DNA from: Dipteris shenzhenensis
Taxonomy: Eukaryota; Polypodiophyta; Polypodiopsida; Gleicheniales
Strand: one strand, 5' to 3'
DNA: 64,000 nucleotides
Assembly (NCBI GenBank): GCA_047967505.1
Contig: CM106540.1
Shown here: positions 45,960 through 59,261 of the stretch, piece after piece
How positions within the stretch are numbered: the stretch's first letter is position 1
How the letters are laid out: each line of letters begins with the position of its first letter
Program-made: the position numbers and the translations under genes
The notes under the pieces: generated by a model
What the model was told of the DNA's origin: nothing
Databases searched by the model: none
Seen by the model: the letters and a program-made list of their open reading frames with translations, nothing else

Positions 45960-46122
45960 ACTCTTAAGGGAAAATTCCCCAAAAGGATGTAGGCATAATA
46001 GAAGTGGGAAAGAGAAAAATTACTCCTAACCATATCCCAGACTCTTAAAGGGAAAATCCCCCAAAAGGATGTAGGCATAATAGAAGTGGGAAGGAGGAAT
46101 ATTACTCCTAACCATATCCCAA
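45960..46122. repeat. 81 bp tandem duplication, copy 2
   Basis: Same two-unit structure as at 17073-17235. Confidence 0.85.
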
Positions 46123-46257
46123 CTTTAACCGACTATGAATAATTCCTAAAAATATGGGGCATGTCCTCTAGTGATCTCTGATATTGTAGGCATTTGCCAT
46201 CATGATGGCCAATCCTCCTTGCTCTACTAGGTTGACAACCAACATATGGTTGTCAAG

Positions 46258-47105
46258 AATGAACATTTCCATGTTTTTGCCTATGCATCCTCTCTTTTGG
46301 TTCAAAAAAATACCTCGGTGGCCTTCTAGTCATGCAAATTTGACCCGATGGCCATGATACTTTGCAAGGGAACTACACTCAATTAGATTGAGGCCTGTAC
46401 AAAACACCATGATAATCGTATCCCATTTGCATGATCAAGCATCAACATTTTCATGTTTTTTCCCATGCCTCCTCTTTCTGGTTCAAAAAAATACCCCGGT
46501 AGTCTTTTAGTCATGCAAATGGGACCCGATGGCCATGATACTTGGAAAGGGAATAAAAATCACCTAGATTGAGGCCCATGAAAAATATGACAGCCCCATC
46601 AGATCCCATTTGCATGGTCAAGAATGAACATTTCCATGTTTTTGCCCATGCATCATATCTTGTGGTTTAAAAAAATGCATCGATGGTCTTCTAGTCATGA
46701 AAGTGGGATCCAATGGCCATGATACTTTTCAAGGGACTTAAAATTCACCTAGATTTGAGGCCCATGCAAAATAACATGGGCATCGAATCCCATTTGCATG
46801 GTTAAGAAATAAAATTTCCATGGCTTTTCCCATGCATCCTCTCTTCTCTTTCAAAAAAATGCACTAGTGGTCTTCTAGTCATGCAAATGGTATTTGATGA
46901 CCATGATACTTTGCAAGGGGCTTAAAAATGCATCTAGATTGAGGCACATGCAAAATGTCATGGGCATCAAATTCCATTTTCATGGTCAAGAATGAACATT
47001 TCCATGTTTTTGCCCATGCATCCTCTCTTTAAGTTCAAAGAAATTCCACAGTGGTCTTTGAGTCATGAAAATGGGACATGATGGCCATGATTCTTTGCAT
47101 GGGAA
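46258..47105. repeat. ~181 bp minisatellite, copy 2
   Basis: Five units as at 17371-18215 with a few small indels (for example an added 'aa' near 46925). Confidence 0.88.
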
Positions 47106-48622
47106 ATCAAGCATTTCAAACTCTTTCTTTCCCCTTCTCTTATGGGCTGATTTAGTTTGCTTCCCATAGAGACAATGCTCACAAAATTCAAAATCAGAGA
47201 AACTCAAATGCGGTACATAACCCAAATGGCATAAGAGTTTCATTCCATTTTGGCTCATGTGCCCCAACCTGCAATGCCACAAAGAAGTGCTTGGCTGCTC
47301 GGTTATTGCAACAACATGATCAAATACCCCTGATACATGTAAGGGATACAAAGTCCCACACTTGGCACCCCTAGCAAAAAGCATAGAGCCCTTCTGAATT
47401 TTTCCAACTCTAAAAGCAAAAAGTGGTGTGAAAACCAGCATCATCTAGCTGACCCACTGAAATAAGACTCTTGGTCAAGTTAGGCACATGTCTCACATGT
47501 TTTGAAATAAATGCAAACCCATTTGCAAAAGAAAACTTTATGTCACCACTCCCACTATGTCACATGCATAGTCATTTCCAAGATGCACATAACCTGTCTT
47601 TCCACTATCATAAGTGGAGAACCATTCCCTATGGGGAGCAACATGGAATGAAGCACCAGAATCCAAAATCCAATCCTAGGAATATGCATCATCTGAAGTG
47701 GTAAGAAACTCTATAGATAAACTAGACATGAAGAGAACGTCATTGTCACTATCATGTGTGACTGCATTGATCTCCTCGATCTTCACTTTTTCTTTGTCCT
47801 CCCTTGGACTCTCTTCTTCTGATTTGCACCCAAATTTGCATTCTTTTTCTTATCCTTTTGCTCTCTTTTCAGCTTGTAGCAATCCTTTTTCAGATGGCCC
47901 TTCTTGCCACAGTGGTAACACTCAATGTTCTATGCCCTGGATTTGCTACGAGACTTCCCTCTTTCTTGGGACTTCCCCTTGAACTGTGATCTACCCCTTT
48001 GCACATTTAAGGCTGCATCCTGCTTGTTGCTGTCCATAGATTTTCATCTAATCTCCTCGGCCAACAAGCTACCCACAACATCATCAAATTTCACTACTTC
48101 AGCAGGTGCAAAGTTAGTAAGAGCTGTACGGAAGGTATCCCATGAGGATGGCAATGAACATAAGAGAAATATTGCCTTAGTCTCCGCATCAAAATTCATC
48201 TTCTGAGCCTGAAACTGGCTGAAAATAATATTGAATTCATTCAAGTGAGAAGCAATGGAGACCCCTTCCTTCATCTATAGCTCAAACAACCTCTTCATGA
48301 GGTAAACTTTATTAGAGGCAGTTTCCTTCTCATAAGTGGCACATAGTTTCTTCCTTAAATATTTCGTAGTCTACTCATTTACTACTGTGAAATAAACTGA
48401 CTCTGCAAGATGAAGTCTAATAGTAGATTTTGCTAATGCATCCAACTCATTCCAATCATCCTTAGACATATTTGCAGGCTTAGCTTCAATCCCTGTCAAG
48501 GGTTTATTCTACTTCTTTTGAATAAGCACATCCCTTATCTGTTCTTTCCATAAAGAAAAGTTTGTCCCATCAAACTTTTTAATGTTAAAAAACTCCTTTT
48601 CAGACATGGAAGAGGATGCCAT
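47106..48622 (-). pseudogene. Copia-2 gag / protease / pre-integrase remnant, copy 2
   Basis: Gag ATG at 48622. Same domains and shared stops as copy 1. Here the pre-integrase frame stays open from 47444 to 46986 (152 codons) because the 2 bp missing in copy 1 are present ('agagacaatgctc'), which also keeps the H-C-C motif '...FCEHCLYGKQ' intact. Confidence 0.88.
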
Positions 48623-49629
48623 GATGCAAATAAAGCAAAATCCCAAATGCTAGTGCTTGTAAGAGACAATCACACCAAATACCAGGTGCACCCAAATGTG
48701 GATGCCATGATAGACTGAAATATCACCAAAACTCAAAGCTCAAAGCATCAAAAGATGCAGCTGACTCATGTGCATGTACTATGCATCCATATGAGCAAAT
48801 CTGGCCGAAAAGAAAATGCCAACTGCAATGGCAGTCTGAAATGCCAATAAGTGCCAAATGGCTCAAGCATAAACACCGTCCATGGGCATATGCATCAATA
48901 ATATCTCATCCAAGAGAGCATAACACTATTAGTGCATCACCTGCAATGTGTCAAAGCTATCCCTAACCATAATATAGCATCCATGTGCAAAGCATCCATA
49001 AAAATAGCATCCCACAAGGCAATCTGGGCCTATCAGTGCATCTAATAAGGATCGCAATGCATCCAAATGGCCTATAAATCATTCACTACAACCCAATGCA
49101 CACCACGAATGAGCACACATGGCTCAAACTACAACCAGTGTGATTTGCATAAGGTATGCTCAAGAAATCATGGTCCTACAAAAAAGACCACTACTAAAAA
49201 TAGAACCTAAGATGCCTCAAAACATGGGTGCCATTGCATAATCAGACTCAACAAGAAAATCTGCAAATATCTCTCTTCTGTCGGAACTCCAAAATCCAAA
49301 CTGGTGAGTGAGAAATGGGAGTCAACACTTATCCACTGCCATGTGGCATAAATCTAAGGTTTCAAAACCTTAGAATGAAAAATGCATAATAGACAGATGA
49401 AATCAAATACACATAGATCTTTAACTCTGAAAATACTCCACCAAATCGTGCAAGAACTGACAAGTAGGGGTTTTTGGGCATCCGAAACACAATGGGACAA
49501 ACAGTTTTGGAAATCGTGGTCTCAATCACTGGGTCCAACACACGGACTGAAAAACGTTTTTGGAAATAGAGCTGTTTGAAAACTCCACCGGAGTGTGAAT
49601 GATGAGCAACATAGAAGTTTTAGGACGTT
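48623..49629. other. Copy 2 of the Copia-2 leader/LTR area
   Basis: Counterpart of 19743-20749. No additional feature. Confidence 0.35.
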
Positions 49630-52273
49630 TCCACCCGAATTGCTTTGCCTTCCTGAGCATATGTTAATCTGACTGGAGGTCTGCTTTCCCTAGTAGACCG
49701 TCTGAGTTGTTGTGGCTCTGCTTAGGGTGTTGCTGGCAATTCTTGCTCTTCTTCATCAACCTATTATGTAGATGACTGTGAAGTCGATGCTTCTATCTCC
49801 TATGTAGGTGAGGTTTTCCATTCTGATTCCTCATCAAAGATTACATCTCTAGAGATAATGACCTTGCGGTTGATGGGATCATACAATTTTTATGCTTTGC
49901 TTTCTTTACTGGAGCCAACCATGATGCATTTGTGTGACTTCGCATCCACTTTCCTGCGATGATCATCATGTATGTGAGCATATGCTATGCAACCAAATAT
50001 GCAGAGATGCCCAATGTGTGGCTTGTGTCCAGTGAATGCTTCATAAGCAGTCATACCTTGTATCGGTTCGGTAGGAAGCCAATTACGCAAGTAGTTAGTT
50101 GTAGCTATTGCTTCTACCCAATACTAATTTGGAAGATGCTTTTCACTAAGCATTTCTCTAGTACTGTGTCTGCTAAAGTCCCATTCTTCCTTTCAGCTCT
50201 TGCATTCTGCTGAGGAGTATCTGCACATGTGAATTGTCTTCGAATGCCGTGATTTCTGCAAAAGTTTATGAATGCTGAAGACATGTATTCACCTCCTCTG
50301 TCTAATCTCATGACCTTGATCTTTCTGCCTGTCTGGTTTTCTACCATGGCTTTGAATTCTTGAAATCTGGAAAACACTTCACATTTCTCTTTCAGAAAGT
50401 AGACCCAACAATATCTGCTATAGCCATCGATGAACGTCAAGTAATAAAGTGAACCATTGATGCTGCGGGTTTGGTCATAACCCCATACATCTGTATGAAT
50501 CAAATCAAGAATACCTCGTGCACGAGAGGTACTTCTGACAAAGTTGGTTCGCTTTTGTTTGCCAAAGTAGCATGCTTCGCAAACTTTTCCAAGAAACTGT
50601 AGCTTCTGAATCCCAAATTGCCATATTCTGATTCCTGAGGTCTAACAAGTACTTAATGACCATATCTCTTGTGCTATTTTGTAAATAGTGGCATCTGTTG
50701 CATTTGAGCTGACATGGCATGCTTATCTGGTACTGTATCTAGCATTCTATATAAGCGTCCTTCCTTGACACCTTTTGCTACTAGTTGACATCTTTTGGAT
50801 TTGTCTCTGATAGTGCATTCATCACCATCGAAGATGACTTTGTATTTGTGTTCCATCATTTGACCTACTGACAAAAGGTTCTTGTTGAGCTTCGGAACAT
50901 AGAGCACATCTTTGACTAATCCTATTGTACCAGTGAAATTGTTCATAGGGATAACACCTGTCCCTTGAACTGGATTCGGTGTATTGTCTATTGTGTAGAT
51001 GACATTTTTCTGTCCTTCTAATGGCTTCATTTCTGTGAACCATTCTTGATGATTTGTCATATGAGATGATGCACCGCTATCGATGTACCAAGGATCCTGT
51101 TCCACTTGGTTGACTTGATAACTGAAATCCTTTTTGGGATTGAAATCAGTGTCTAGGTGCATTTTATCAGTCTGATGCAATTCCTCACTTGCAAGAAACA
51201 TATTTCCATGTTCATTTGCAAAATTACTGTGACTAGGATGTCCACCACGATGATTTCCTCTTCCTCGAGAATTCCCTCGTGCTGGATTGACCGCCTTGGT
51301 CGTATTGCTTCTTGGGGCAATCTCTTTCATAGTGTCCAAACTTGTGACAGTAGTTGCACTAGATGTTTGACACATTGGTGGATGCATTCCCTCATCCTTG
51401 GAATCTTCCTTGATTGGAATGATTTCCTCTTTGCTGATTCTGATGTTGCTGAGGATGATGCTGATGCTGATGCTGATGTTGATTTTGATTTTGTTGATGA
51501 TGACCACTTTTTTGGTATGATCTACCTCTGCTTCTATCTGAAGCTATGAATGCCTGATCATTAGAATAACCTTTACGTGCTTGAATGGCCTGAGTCCTGA
51601 GTTCTTCACCAAGTAGGACTGACTGAAGTTCTTCCAGTGTCGGAATTTGCCGTTGGATGACAATACTATGGACTAGATTCTTGTATCCCTCTCCTAGTCC
51701 ATTCAGGATTACTTGAACCATTTCTACGGGTTTCATAGTCTCTCCTATTGCTACAAGTTGATTGTTGTAGTCTTTGATGTGGAGTACATAAGCATGACCG
51801 GTTTCACTGCTGTTGCAGAAACTTTGGTTGATCTGGTTTCTCAGGGTGAGAATCCTAGATGTGTTCTTGGACTCACAGAGAGCTGCGAACATATCCCATG
51901 CTTCTTTTAATGTCTTGACTGTGTTGAGTTGTCCTAGCATGACATCTTGCACATTCTGCTTGATCAGGTGATAGGTATACTTATCTTTCTTATCCCATTC
52001 TGCTTGAGCTTGGGCAATGGCAAGATCTGCTACTAGTGCAGAAACTATTTGTGTAGATGTAGATCCTGATGTAGATTCCGTTGCTGGTGCTGTGACAGCA
52101 GATGGAGTAGAGCTACTGGCGGTTGGATTGTCCAATGGTCTAGGTGTAGACCCATCAACATACTTCCATTTGTCCTAAAGCACAAGAATGGTCTCCATTC
52201 GGTATTTCCATGTACCATGATTGGAGTTGTCTAACTTAGCAGATGCCTCTAGATTGAGGTTACTAGTCGACAT
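49630..52273 (-). pseudogene. Copia-1 gag / protease / integrase remnant, copy 2
   Basis: Gag ATG at 52273 with the same early TAG. The main gag frame is longer here (52135-51392), and the frame from 51507 to 50674 runs unbroken (277 codons) through the protease motif 'WYIDSGASSHM' to the pre-integrase. By contrast integrase is broken by 2 extra bases near 50165 ('agtactgtgtctg'), giving pieces at 50503-50114 and 50090-49890. A 'gatgct' microsatellite near 51460-51480 is longer than in copy 1. RT is absent, as in copy 1. Confidence 0.93.
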
Positions 52274-54812
52274 GGTGCAAGAAATATACTCAAAAGTGTC
52301 GTGAAGATCTCTGTATGAATCAACTGCAAATACACTGACTATGCCAAGTGAAATCTCTGAACCGTCGGTGAAGATAGAACTGCAGTATATAAAATCTGAT
52401 CAGTATTACAAGGCTTGTGGCAATGATGCCAGGAATAGCCAAGAGGCTTTACAAGGCTGAAAATGATGTGCACAATGCCGTGAGATAGCCGAATAGGCTT
52501 TTTAATGGTGGCATGTGTGTGTGAAATCAAATGCTATATGCCCACTGAATCAATCTGCAATGCCTCTAAACTCTGAAGTCTGCTCATTGAAGTGATGAAC
52601 GTAAGGTTTTAGGTAATGTAATGATGTGAAACCATATGTGAGCATATGGACTGACTCTAAGTAGGTACTAGTTGAGAATTTCGGGCATGGCTTAGATTGG
52701 CAACTTGGGAAAATTCAAAGCGTCCCCTCTATGGCGATCTAGTCTACTCTGATCTAGATCTAAACCAACCATCGATCCATGAAAGAATAGCAAATAATTC
52801 CTTTTCTTTTGTTCTTTTTAAGTGCTGGGTCAGATGCGTCGATGTAGAGGCAAAAGTGCATGAAGGAAGTGGTTTTGTAGGTGAGGCTCAAATGTTAGTA
52901 TAACTTGTGCCAAAATGTGCGCATGATGTGATGAACACATAGAGCACAAAAAAACAAGCGACTTTCCTTCTTGGAACGCCCTCAAATTCTTCCTGGATCA
53001 AGAGATATGACTTGATCTAGGTGGAGGGGCAAAAGGAGTGCAAATGGCGCTCAATGATGATGTGTCACTGTGAGTCACATGCAGTGATGATGTGGCACTG
53101 TGCCTAGCAAGAGGTGTGCCTGTGAAGCAGTGATGAGGTGGCAGAAGTGGTCACATGAAGTGCTTGTGGAGCACAATGTGTGCCTGGCAGGGGTCGATGC
53201 TGACTAGACAGCTGAGGTGGCACTGTTGAGGTGGTGCTACTAATGATGTCAGCAAGGTGACGTGGTAATGCTGATGTGGCTGTGATGACATGGCACTGAT
53301 GACATGGCTTGATGATGTGGCTTGATGATGTGTCACTGATGACATGGCATTGATGACATGGCAGAGATGGCGTGTCTGCTGACATGTCACAAGTGATGTG
53401 GCTGATGATGTGGGTAAGCTGTCATGGTAGCTGAAGTGGCAATGGGATAAGCTGATGATGTGGCATCCGATGGTGATGTGGCAAATAAGGTCTGCCATGT
53501 GGTTGGTCCCTGACCAAGCCCTAGGGTGTGGTGACCCTGAGGATAAGGTGAGTAGATCTGCCACGTATTGCGTGCTAGTGTCTAGGAATCTATAGAAGAT
53601 GCTGACAGAATCTAGTGATTCTGTTGTCGTTTTTGTCGGAGAGCACAGTTGGAGCTCGGCTTTGCTGCGGAGCAAATGGGGCTCGGCTACTCGTCCGTGG
53701 CACTGTCGGAGAGCATTACCTCAGCCATTGTAGTTGTTGGAGGTAGATGGCGACACTGTTCAGGCTACTGCTAGTCGGTCGTCAGAGATGGCGCAGGGAG
53801 CTACTATAGCTACTGTAGGGAGGTGATGGTCGCTTAGTTGGAGGCTTGTGGAAGCTTGTGTATGATGAGGCTCATAGGATTTGGCATCATTTGCAGTCAA
53901 AATTTGCGATAGTTGCATGGCTTGCAATGCATATTAGAGGAGATGTTACTGTGGGCGTCGCTACTGAAGGAGCTGCTTGTGGAGAGGTTGCATCATTGGT
54001 GGCACCCATGTGTGTGTGCAGATGGAGGCAGCATTTGTGTAGGTCTTGTTGGAGCCTTGTTGGGCAAAGGCTTTGGAGCCTTTGGTTGTTGATGTTGCTA
54101 GCTATGGAGAGCCAAGAATCGAGTCAGTGGGCTGATGCTTGGGCTTGGCTATTCGACCGAGAATTAAACCATTGAGCTGGCGACTCGCGCTGTGAAAAAG
54201 GAGCAGCCCGTGGATGTTGGAGTGCCAAGGTTGCGTAGGGGCTTGTTGCTCAAATCGTTGCTGCACAAGTCATTGACATTGTAGGAGGCAACCACTTGAT
54301 TGTAGAAGCTGCTGGCGAGCCTAGGCTATCTGCGGTTCATTGTATAGAGGGCAAATGCTTTGTTGTAGGAGTCGTCAGCGAGTTGTAGCACTAGATAAGA
54401 TGATCAGTGCCTTAGGCACTTATAGAAGGCACTGGCAAAGGTCCATTTTAGAAAGTTTGCTCATGTAGGACAGGGACCAATATCTCTCAAAGCATAGACT
54501 CTCTCTCTCTCTCAAGCCTTAGATCTCTCTCTCTTAGCAGATCCAAAGGAAGTCTCTCACAAATCTCTCTTTGAAAGACTCTCACCTATCTCTCTCAGAG
54601 CATTGGCTCTCTCTCTTAATCCAAACCTTAATGGAATGAAGAGAAATCCTCACAAAGAACTCAAGCAAAGAATGGAAATGTAGACAGAAACTTTTCAAAT
54701 GAACGGAAATTCTCTACAAAAGTAAACTCTCACAAGAACACTCGAGAACTCTCAATCTCACAATCTCTCTCACACTCTCAGGAATCACAATCCCTCAGCG
54801 AAAGGCAAGGGA
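52274..54812. other. Copy 2 of the long non-coding stretch with the TGATGATGTGGCA array
   Basis: Counterpart of 23374-25926. The short-word array is at about 53040-53500, with unit losses and gains relative to copy 1. CTCTCT-rich near 54495-54770. ORFs here are low-complexity shadows. Confidence 0.55.
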
Positions 54813-55081
54813 GCTCTGATACCATGATAAAATATGAAGAGGGGAGAGGAGAAGAGTGGAGATGAGGAGAGAGGGCACAGCTAGAGAGCACACCACAAAT
54901 GACTAACTGTACACTAGATTTAGTTGAAAAAATAGAATATATACAAACCCTTTTAGGGTTAGGGTTAGGGGATCTAACCCTCTCCTTTATAGCACTCTAT
55001 AAGGTTAGTGCTATGCACATATGATCACGTGATGGTGCTATGCACACATGATCACATGCTGTTGAGCGTGAACTCTCAACA
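54813..55081 (-). mobile_element. Copia-type 5' LTR and primer-binding site, copy 2
   Basis: Primer-site complement GCTCTGATACCA at 54813-54824, LTR 54825-55081 (257 bp, as in copy 1). It contains 'gggttagggttagggg' where copy 1 has 'ggaatagggttagggg'. Confidence 0.85.
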
Positions 55082-55645
55082 CATCATCATCTACAAAATG
55101 TTGTGCCCACAGGAAAGAGTAGCTAGGTAGCAGCATACCCCTTATAAGCCCATTTTCTTGGAATGTATCAATTGTTTGCAGAGTAGGGGATCAATTACAA
55201 TAGCAAAGAGTAGGGGGGGCAACATACAACCATACCTAAAAAATCTCCTCAAAGGGAATTTGCCATAAAGATATCCGTTAAAGTGCCAATGATGGAGAGA
55301 CATTAGTGTACAGAGTGTTAACCATCAAGAAAAATATGGGGTTCCTAAATAAATGTTGAAACTCTTTTTTTGAGTGACAAAGCAACATATTGAGGATTAC
55401 ACCATGGATTGCTCACTCCTCCGATAAAGAACTCTTATTTTGATCGATAAAGCAACATAGTGAGGATTACATCATGCATGTTCACTCCTCCCATGAAGAA
55501 AGCCATACTGTTTTGATTGGATCAATCAAGTAAGTAGGAAGTCCCTATGGGGAAATCCTTAGCCATTACCTTGTAGGTGGTATTGAGAAGAGTAATTAGA
55601 CCCTAGTCTTTGGGAGAAGGCATGCTAGTGCTTTTTCGAGGTAAC
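55082..55645 (-). pseudogene. LINE reverse transcriptase remnant, downstream part, copy 2
   Basis: Counterpart of 26196-26759; same 'LLNTTYK' and 'FVDDD' landmarks. Confidence 0.73.
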
Positions 55646-56319
55646 TATTAGAATTTGAGCATGAGCAAGAGCAAGCGAGAAAATGAGGACAATAGCAAGT
55701 ATGATTTCATTCATGAGTAGAGTTACATATAGTGGAATGCCCCTAAGTAGGTGAATCCAAATCCATGATTATCTCCTTGATTGTCTCCATCAATAACACC
55801 CCCAAGTCCTCCATCAACCTGACCACCAAGTCCCTAACTTATCTCAATCACACCAACATAGGTGACACCTAACTGATGAGTCACCTGACACACCTACCAT
55901 GGTGCTCACTAGTACTCACATCATGTCCTACACAAGCACTAGCACACTAGCACACACACACCACATGACCATGTCCATAAGTGTGTCCCCTAAACATTAA
56001 TTTATCCAACATCCCCCTTAAATTGATAACCTTCTATCCTAGCAGTAGCCCTTCATGTCTCACTCCAATTGCATTGGCAGTAGGCACATGTGGACTCCCT
56101 AGCTCTACCATGGCCTCACTCTAAATATGGTTACCTCAGTTTACAACAAGAGTCTCCACTTGGAATATGTGTCTTTGGGTATCACCATAGGACATATCAC
56201 TCAAATCAGGCAAACATGACTAACTAAAATGGAAATAACATATCATTTTAGGATGGACTATCCAAGGCAAAGCTCCTTATTGACTCAAACACACAACATA
56301 AAACTAGGTGGTAGGGTCA

Positions 56320-57057
56320 ATGCCCCCCTGGATGAAATCCTCCGTGATAGAGGTCTTTGCAGCACCTTTGTATTTCTTCAATGTTGGTGAAGTCATCCTT
56401 TTCTCCATAGTTTCCGAGAGCACAAGCATATCAATATTGATGTAGCTCCTTGCATAACTCTTTTGCTCTTTGTCCTTCTCCACACTCTTTAATGCATCTT
56501 ATCCATATTCAAAAGTTGCCATTCGATTGTTAGAAGAACCCATTTAAAAGTAGTAAACTGACCCCAATGATGTGTAATATCAAATATATCCTTGATAGTA
56601 GTTCCCACATATACAAGCGCAAAAGTAATTGGCATCATGCCACCGAGCATGCACTTCCCAACACCAACAGGTGTAATTGAGAGTAGATAATTCAATATGT
56701 TGAAGGGTACAATTGGTACCAAATGAGTAAAAGTACAAACTTGAATGCAAACTGCTAAATAGCGAGAGATACAACTTCAAACTATGGGTAATCCTTCAGC
56801 TTTGCAGTCACTAGTGGCCTTCCAATCCTTTTGCCCACAAGAAATGTTGTAGTTTCTTCTACTGTAGCTCTGATTGAATCTGCAAGGAACCCAATAGGTA
56901 GGCCGAACAAGTAGCCGCCCTCAATCATAAGAATTGATGCCAGAACAACCATCACAGTCAAAGGTATGTAGGCTAAGGTCAAACATGCAATCGCTATTGT
57001 CACTAGAAGAATGATGAGCAAGGCCATCTGACACGCAGTTTCACAAGAAGCTACCAT
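56320..57057 (-). pseudogene. Captured VTT-domain gene remnant, copy 2 (better preserved)
   Basis: Here the first part is open for 91 codons (57057-56782), through 'GGYLFGLPIGFLADS' and 'GKRIGRPLVTAKLKDYP', where a TAG follows. After a frameshift the second open part (56722-56489) has 'VPIVPFNILNYLLSITPVG' and 'MMPITFALVYVGTT'. This copy makes the VTT family assignment clearer than copy 1. Confidence 0.87.
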
Positions 57058-57285
57058 CTACGTATGTCATTGCCAGACCTCTGAGACCCCACCGTCAACA
57101 AAAAATATGTCTGTCATATGTCCACGCCAATTTGATCACCTAGAAGTCGAGCATTCAGCGTCAGCAGTGCTGCAATTTTCCATCCAACTATTCAAACGTT
57201 TTTGAGCTCCAACGCGGCAAAATTCCATCCAACCTTTCAAAATAATTTTGAGCTCCAGTGCAACGAAATTAGGCAAGACAGAAAG

Positions 57286-57488
57286 CTACGTGTGATACAT
57301 CAAGATAGCTTTGTCAACCTCCTTAACCTCCTTCTATGTGATCTCCACCTTATTAGCTTCACCGATGGAATGCACCGATTCAATTCTGGTAGTCAACATC
57401 AATTTGCAGTTGTTCCCCCTGACGGTCTCGTGAACCTTGCCGCAATGTCGAGCTCCCATACATCAACCAGAACTATGACAGAGAAGAA
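57286..57488 (-). pseudogene. Captured NB-ARC segment, copy 2 (frame broken)
   Basis: Same kinase-2/RNBS-B segment. One Asp of the L-D-D-V-W motif is changed ('ctggttgat' on the minus strand reads L-V-D), and two extra bases near 57417 shift the frame between the two motifs, so it is more decayed than copy 1. Confidence 0.6.
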
Positions 57489-58020
57489 TTACGGGCAAGT
57501 TTCACATAGGTAGATGCAGTAAATGGCAGCTAAGTAACTGAGGCATTGCAGGCAAGAATGTTGAGAAGAATCTTGAGGAATCTAGGAGAATCTAGGGTCC
57601 TAGAGGTAGAATTCTAGACTAGCCTCATGGAGGCTTATAAGCTAGCTCTGATACCATGTTAGAATTTGAGCATGAGCAAGAGAGCGAGAAAATGAGGGCA
57701 ATAGCAAGTATGATTTCATTCATGAGTAGAGTTACATATAGTGGAATGCCCTTGAGTAGGTGGCTCCAGATTCATGATTATCTCCCTGATTGTCTACATC
57801 AGTAACACCCCTATGTCCTCCATAAACCTAACCACCAAGTCCCTAACTTATCTCAATCACACCAACATAGGTGACACCTAATTAATGAGTCACTTGACAC
57901 ACCTACCATGGTGCTCACTAGCACTCACACCATGTCCTACACAAGCACTAGCACACTGGCACACACACGCCACATGACCATGTCCATAATTGTGTCCCCT
58001 ATACATCAACTTATCCAACA

Positions 58021-58231
58021 GTAACTCCCAGGTTAAGGCCAGCCGAGAATATGTTCCTAGATTGGATGGAGTTAAGCAAGTCTATTACATCATTGCCACA
58101 TCGCTCTATTAGATAGAAAAAATTTGTGGGAATGTGATTAAGTCCTAGAACCTCTTGTTTGGCCATGGAAAACACTGTGTGCTTAATTTCTTCCATTGAG
58201 AAAGGGCATTGGAGCATTTCTTCTTCTATAG
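58021..58231 (-). pseudogene. LINE reverse transcriptase remnant, upstream part, copy 2
   Basis: Counterpart of 29135-29345, ending at the GTAAC duplication. Confidence 0.78.
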
Positions 58232-58514
58232 AGACACATCCTTTTGTCTAGGTTGAGAAACCTTTGAACTTTCGTGAGGTAGTGCCCATGTCTATCTAGG
58301 GGGGAGCTAATGATTCTCAACAGATGGAGATGAGGACCCTTGCCTCACCTCTTCAATACGCTCATCTCTATTATTTATTGCCCCTCTTTGGCAAGGATGA
58401 CAACCGCATGTTCTCACGCTAGGATTGCATTCACGTTTTCACATTTGCATTAATGGGTTATTAACCTTCATTAATTATGCCCTAAAGTAGTGTGAAATCA
58501 ATCTAATCATGTTG

Positions 58515-58716
58515 ATAACCGAAATACCTGGTAAGACCACATCGACATTATTAACATACTCAGTGGTAGTTTTTACATTACCGGTGGTAATGTAAACATT
58601 AGCGGTAATTATCATTACGATCGGTATTATAACCAGAGGTAATATAGCATTATCACCAGTTGTCATCATAGTGCTGCCGGTAGTAGCTATGTATTAGCGG
58701 TATTGTTAGCTATGGA
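58515..58716. repeat. Inverted-repeat cluster, copy 2
   Basis: The 11 bp hairpin (58572-58596) is unchanged from copy 1, though neighbouring bases differ. Confidence 0.7.
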
Positions 58717-59261
58717 TTCACAATTTCTCACGTAGGTCAATGCTATATATTGGTGGAAAGGACAATATTGGCTCTTCATTCAATCTGATTGTGGTTCATA
58801 TTTCGATAAACCATTTGGTAAGTTGGGATAGAAAGGTGAAAAACGATCTAGATCATATTTGTAAGGCTAAGTCAGGGAGGGTGAGTCAGCATTCATTATA
58901 CTTGTGGGTATGGTTCGCTACTCTAGTTCCTTATGTTTTGGAGAAATTGTAGACCACGAATGTGAGTGCTAGTGAATGTGAGTGTTTGTTGTGTGCTCCT
59001 GGGGATGGTCTATACTTTGACTCTTGCTTTTTGGGAAACTTGTGGACTAGATCATGAGTGGCAATGAATGCGATTGTTAGTGAGGAATCTTGAGTCAAGG
59101 ATTTATAGTGTAGAGTTGTGAGATTTTGACTTTGTTCTAATTTATTAATAAAGCATGGAGAGAAGGGGGAGATGCGATGTGAGTGGAAATAGAGAAAGAG
59201 TTGTGACTACGAATGCACAGTCAAAAATGCATGTAAATGTTCATGCACAACCTTCAAGACG

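Larger units (their letters stand above)
55646..58020 (-). mobile_element. LTR retroelement with captured host-gene fragments, copy 2
   Basis: 3' LTR 55646-56011, polypurine tract 56012-56024, primer-binding site 57645-57656, 5' LTR 57657-58020, flanked on both sides by GTAAC (55641-55645 and 58021-58025). The interior has the same two gene remnants in the same orientation. Confidence 0.92.

Noticed and set aside
57202-57513. 103-codon plus-strand ORF
   Set aside because: Antisense to the NB-ARC remnant, whose motifs lie on the minus strand.
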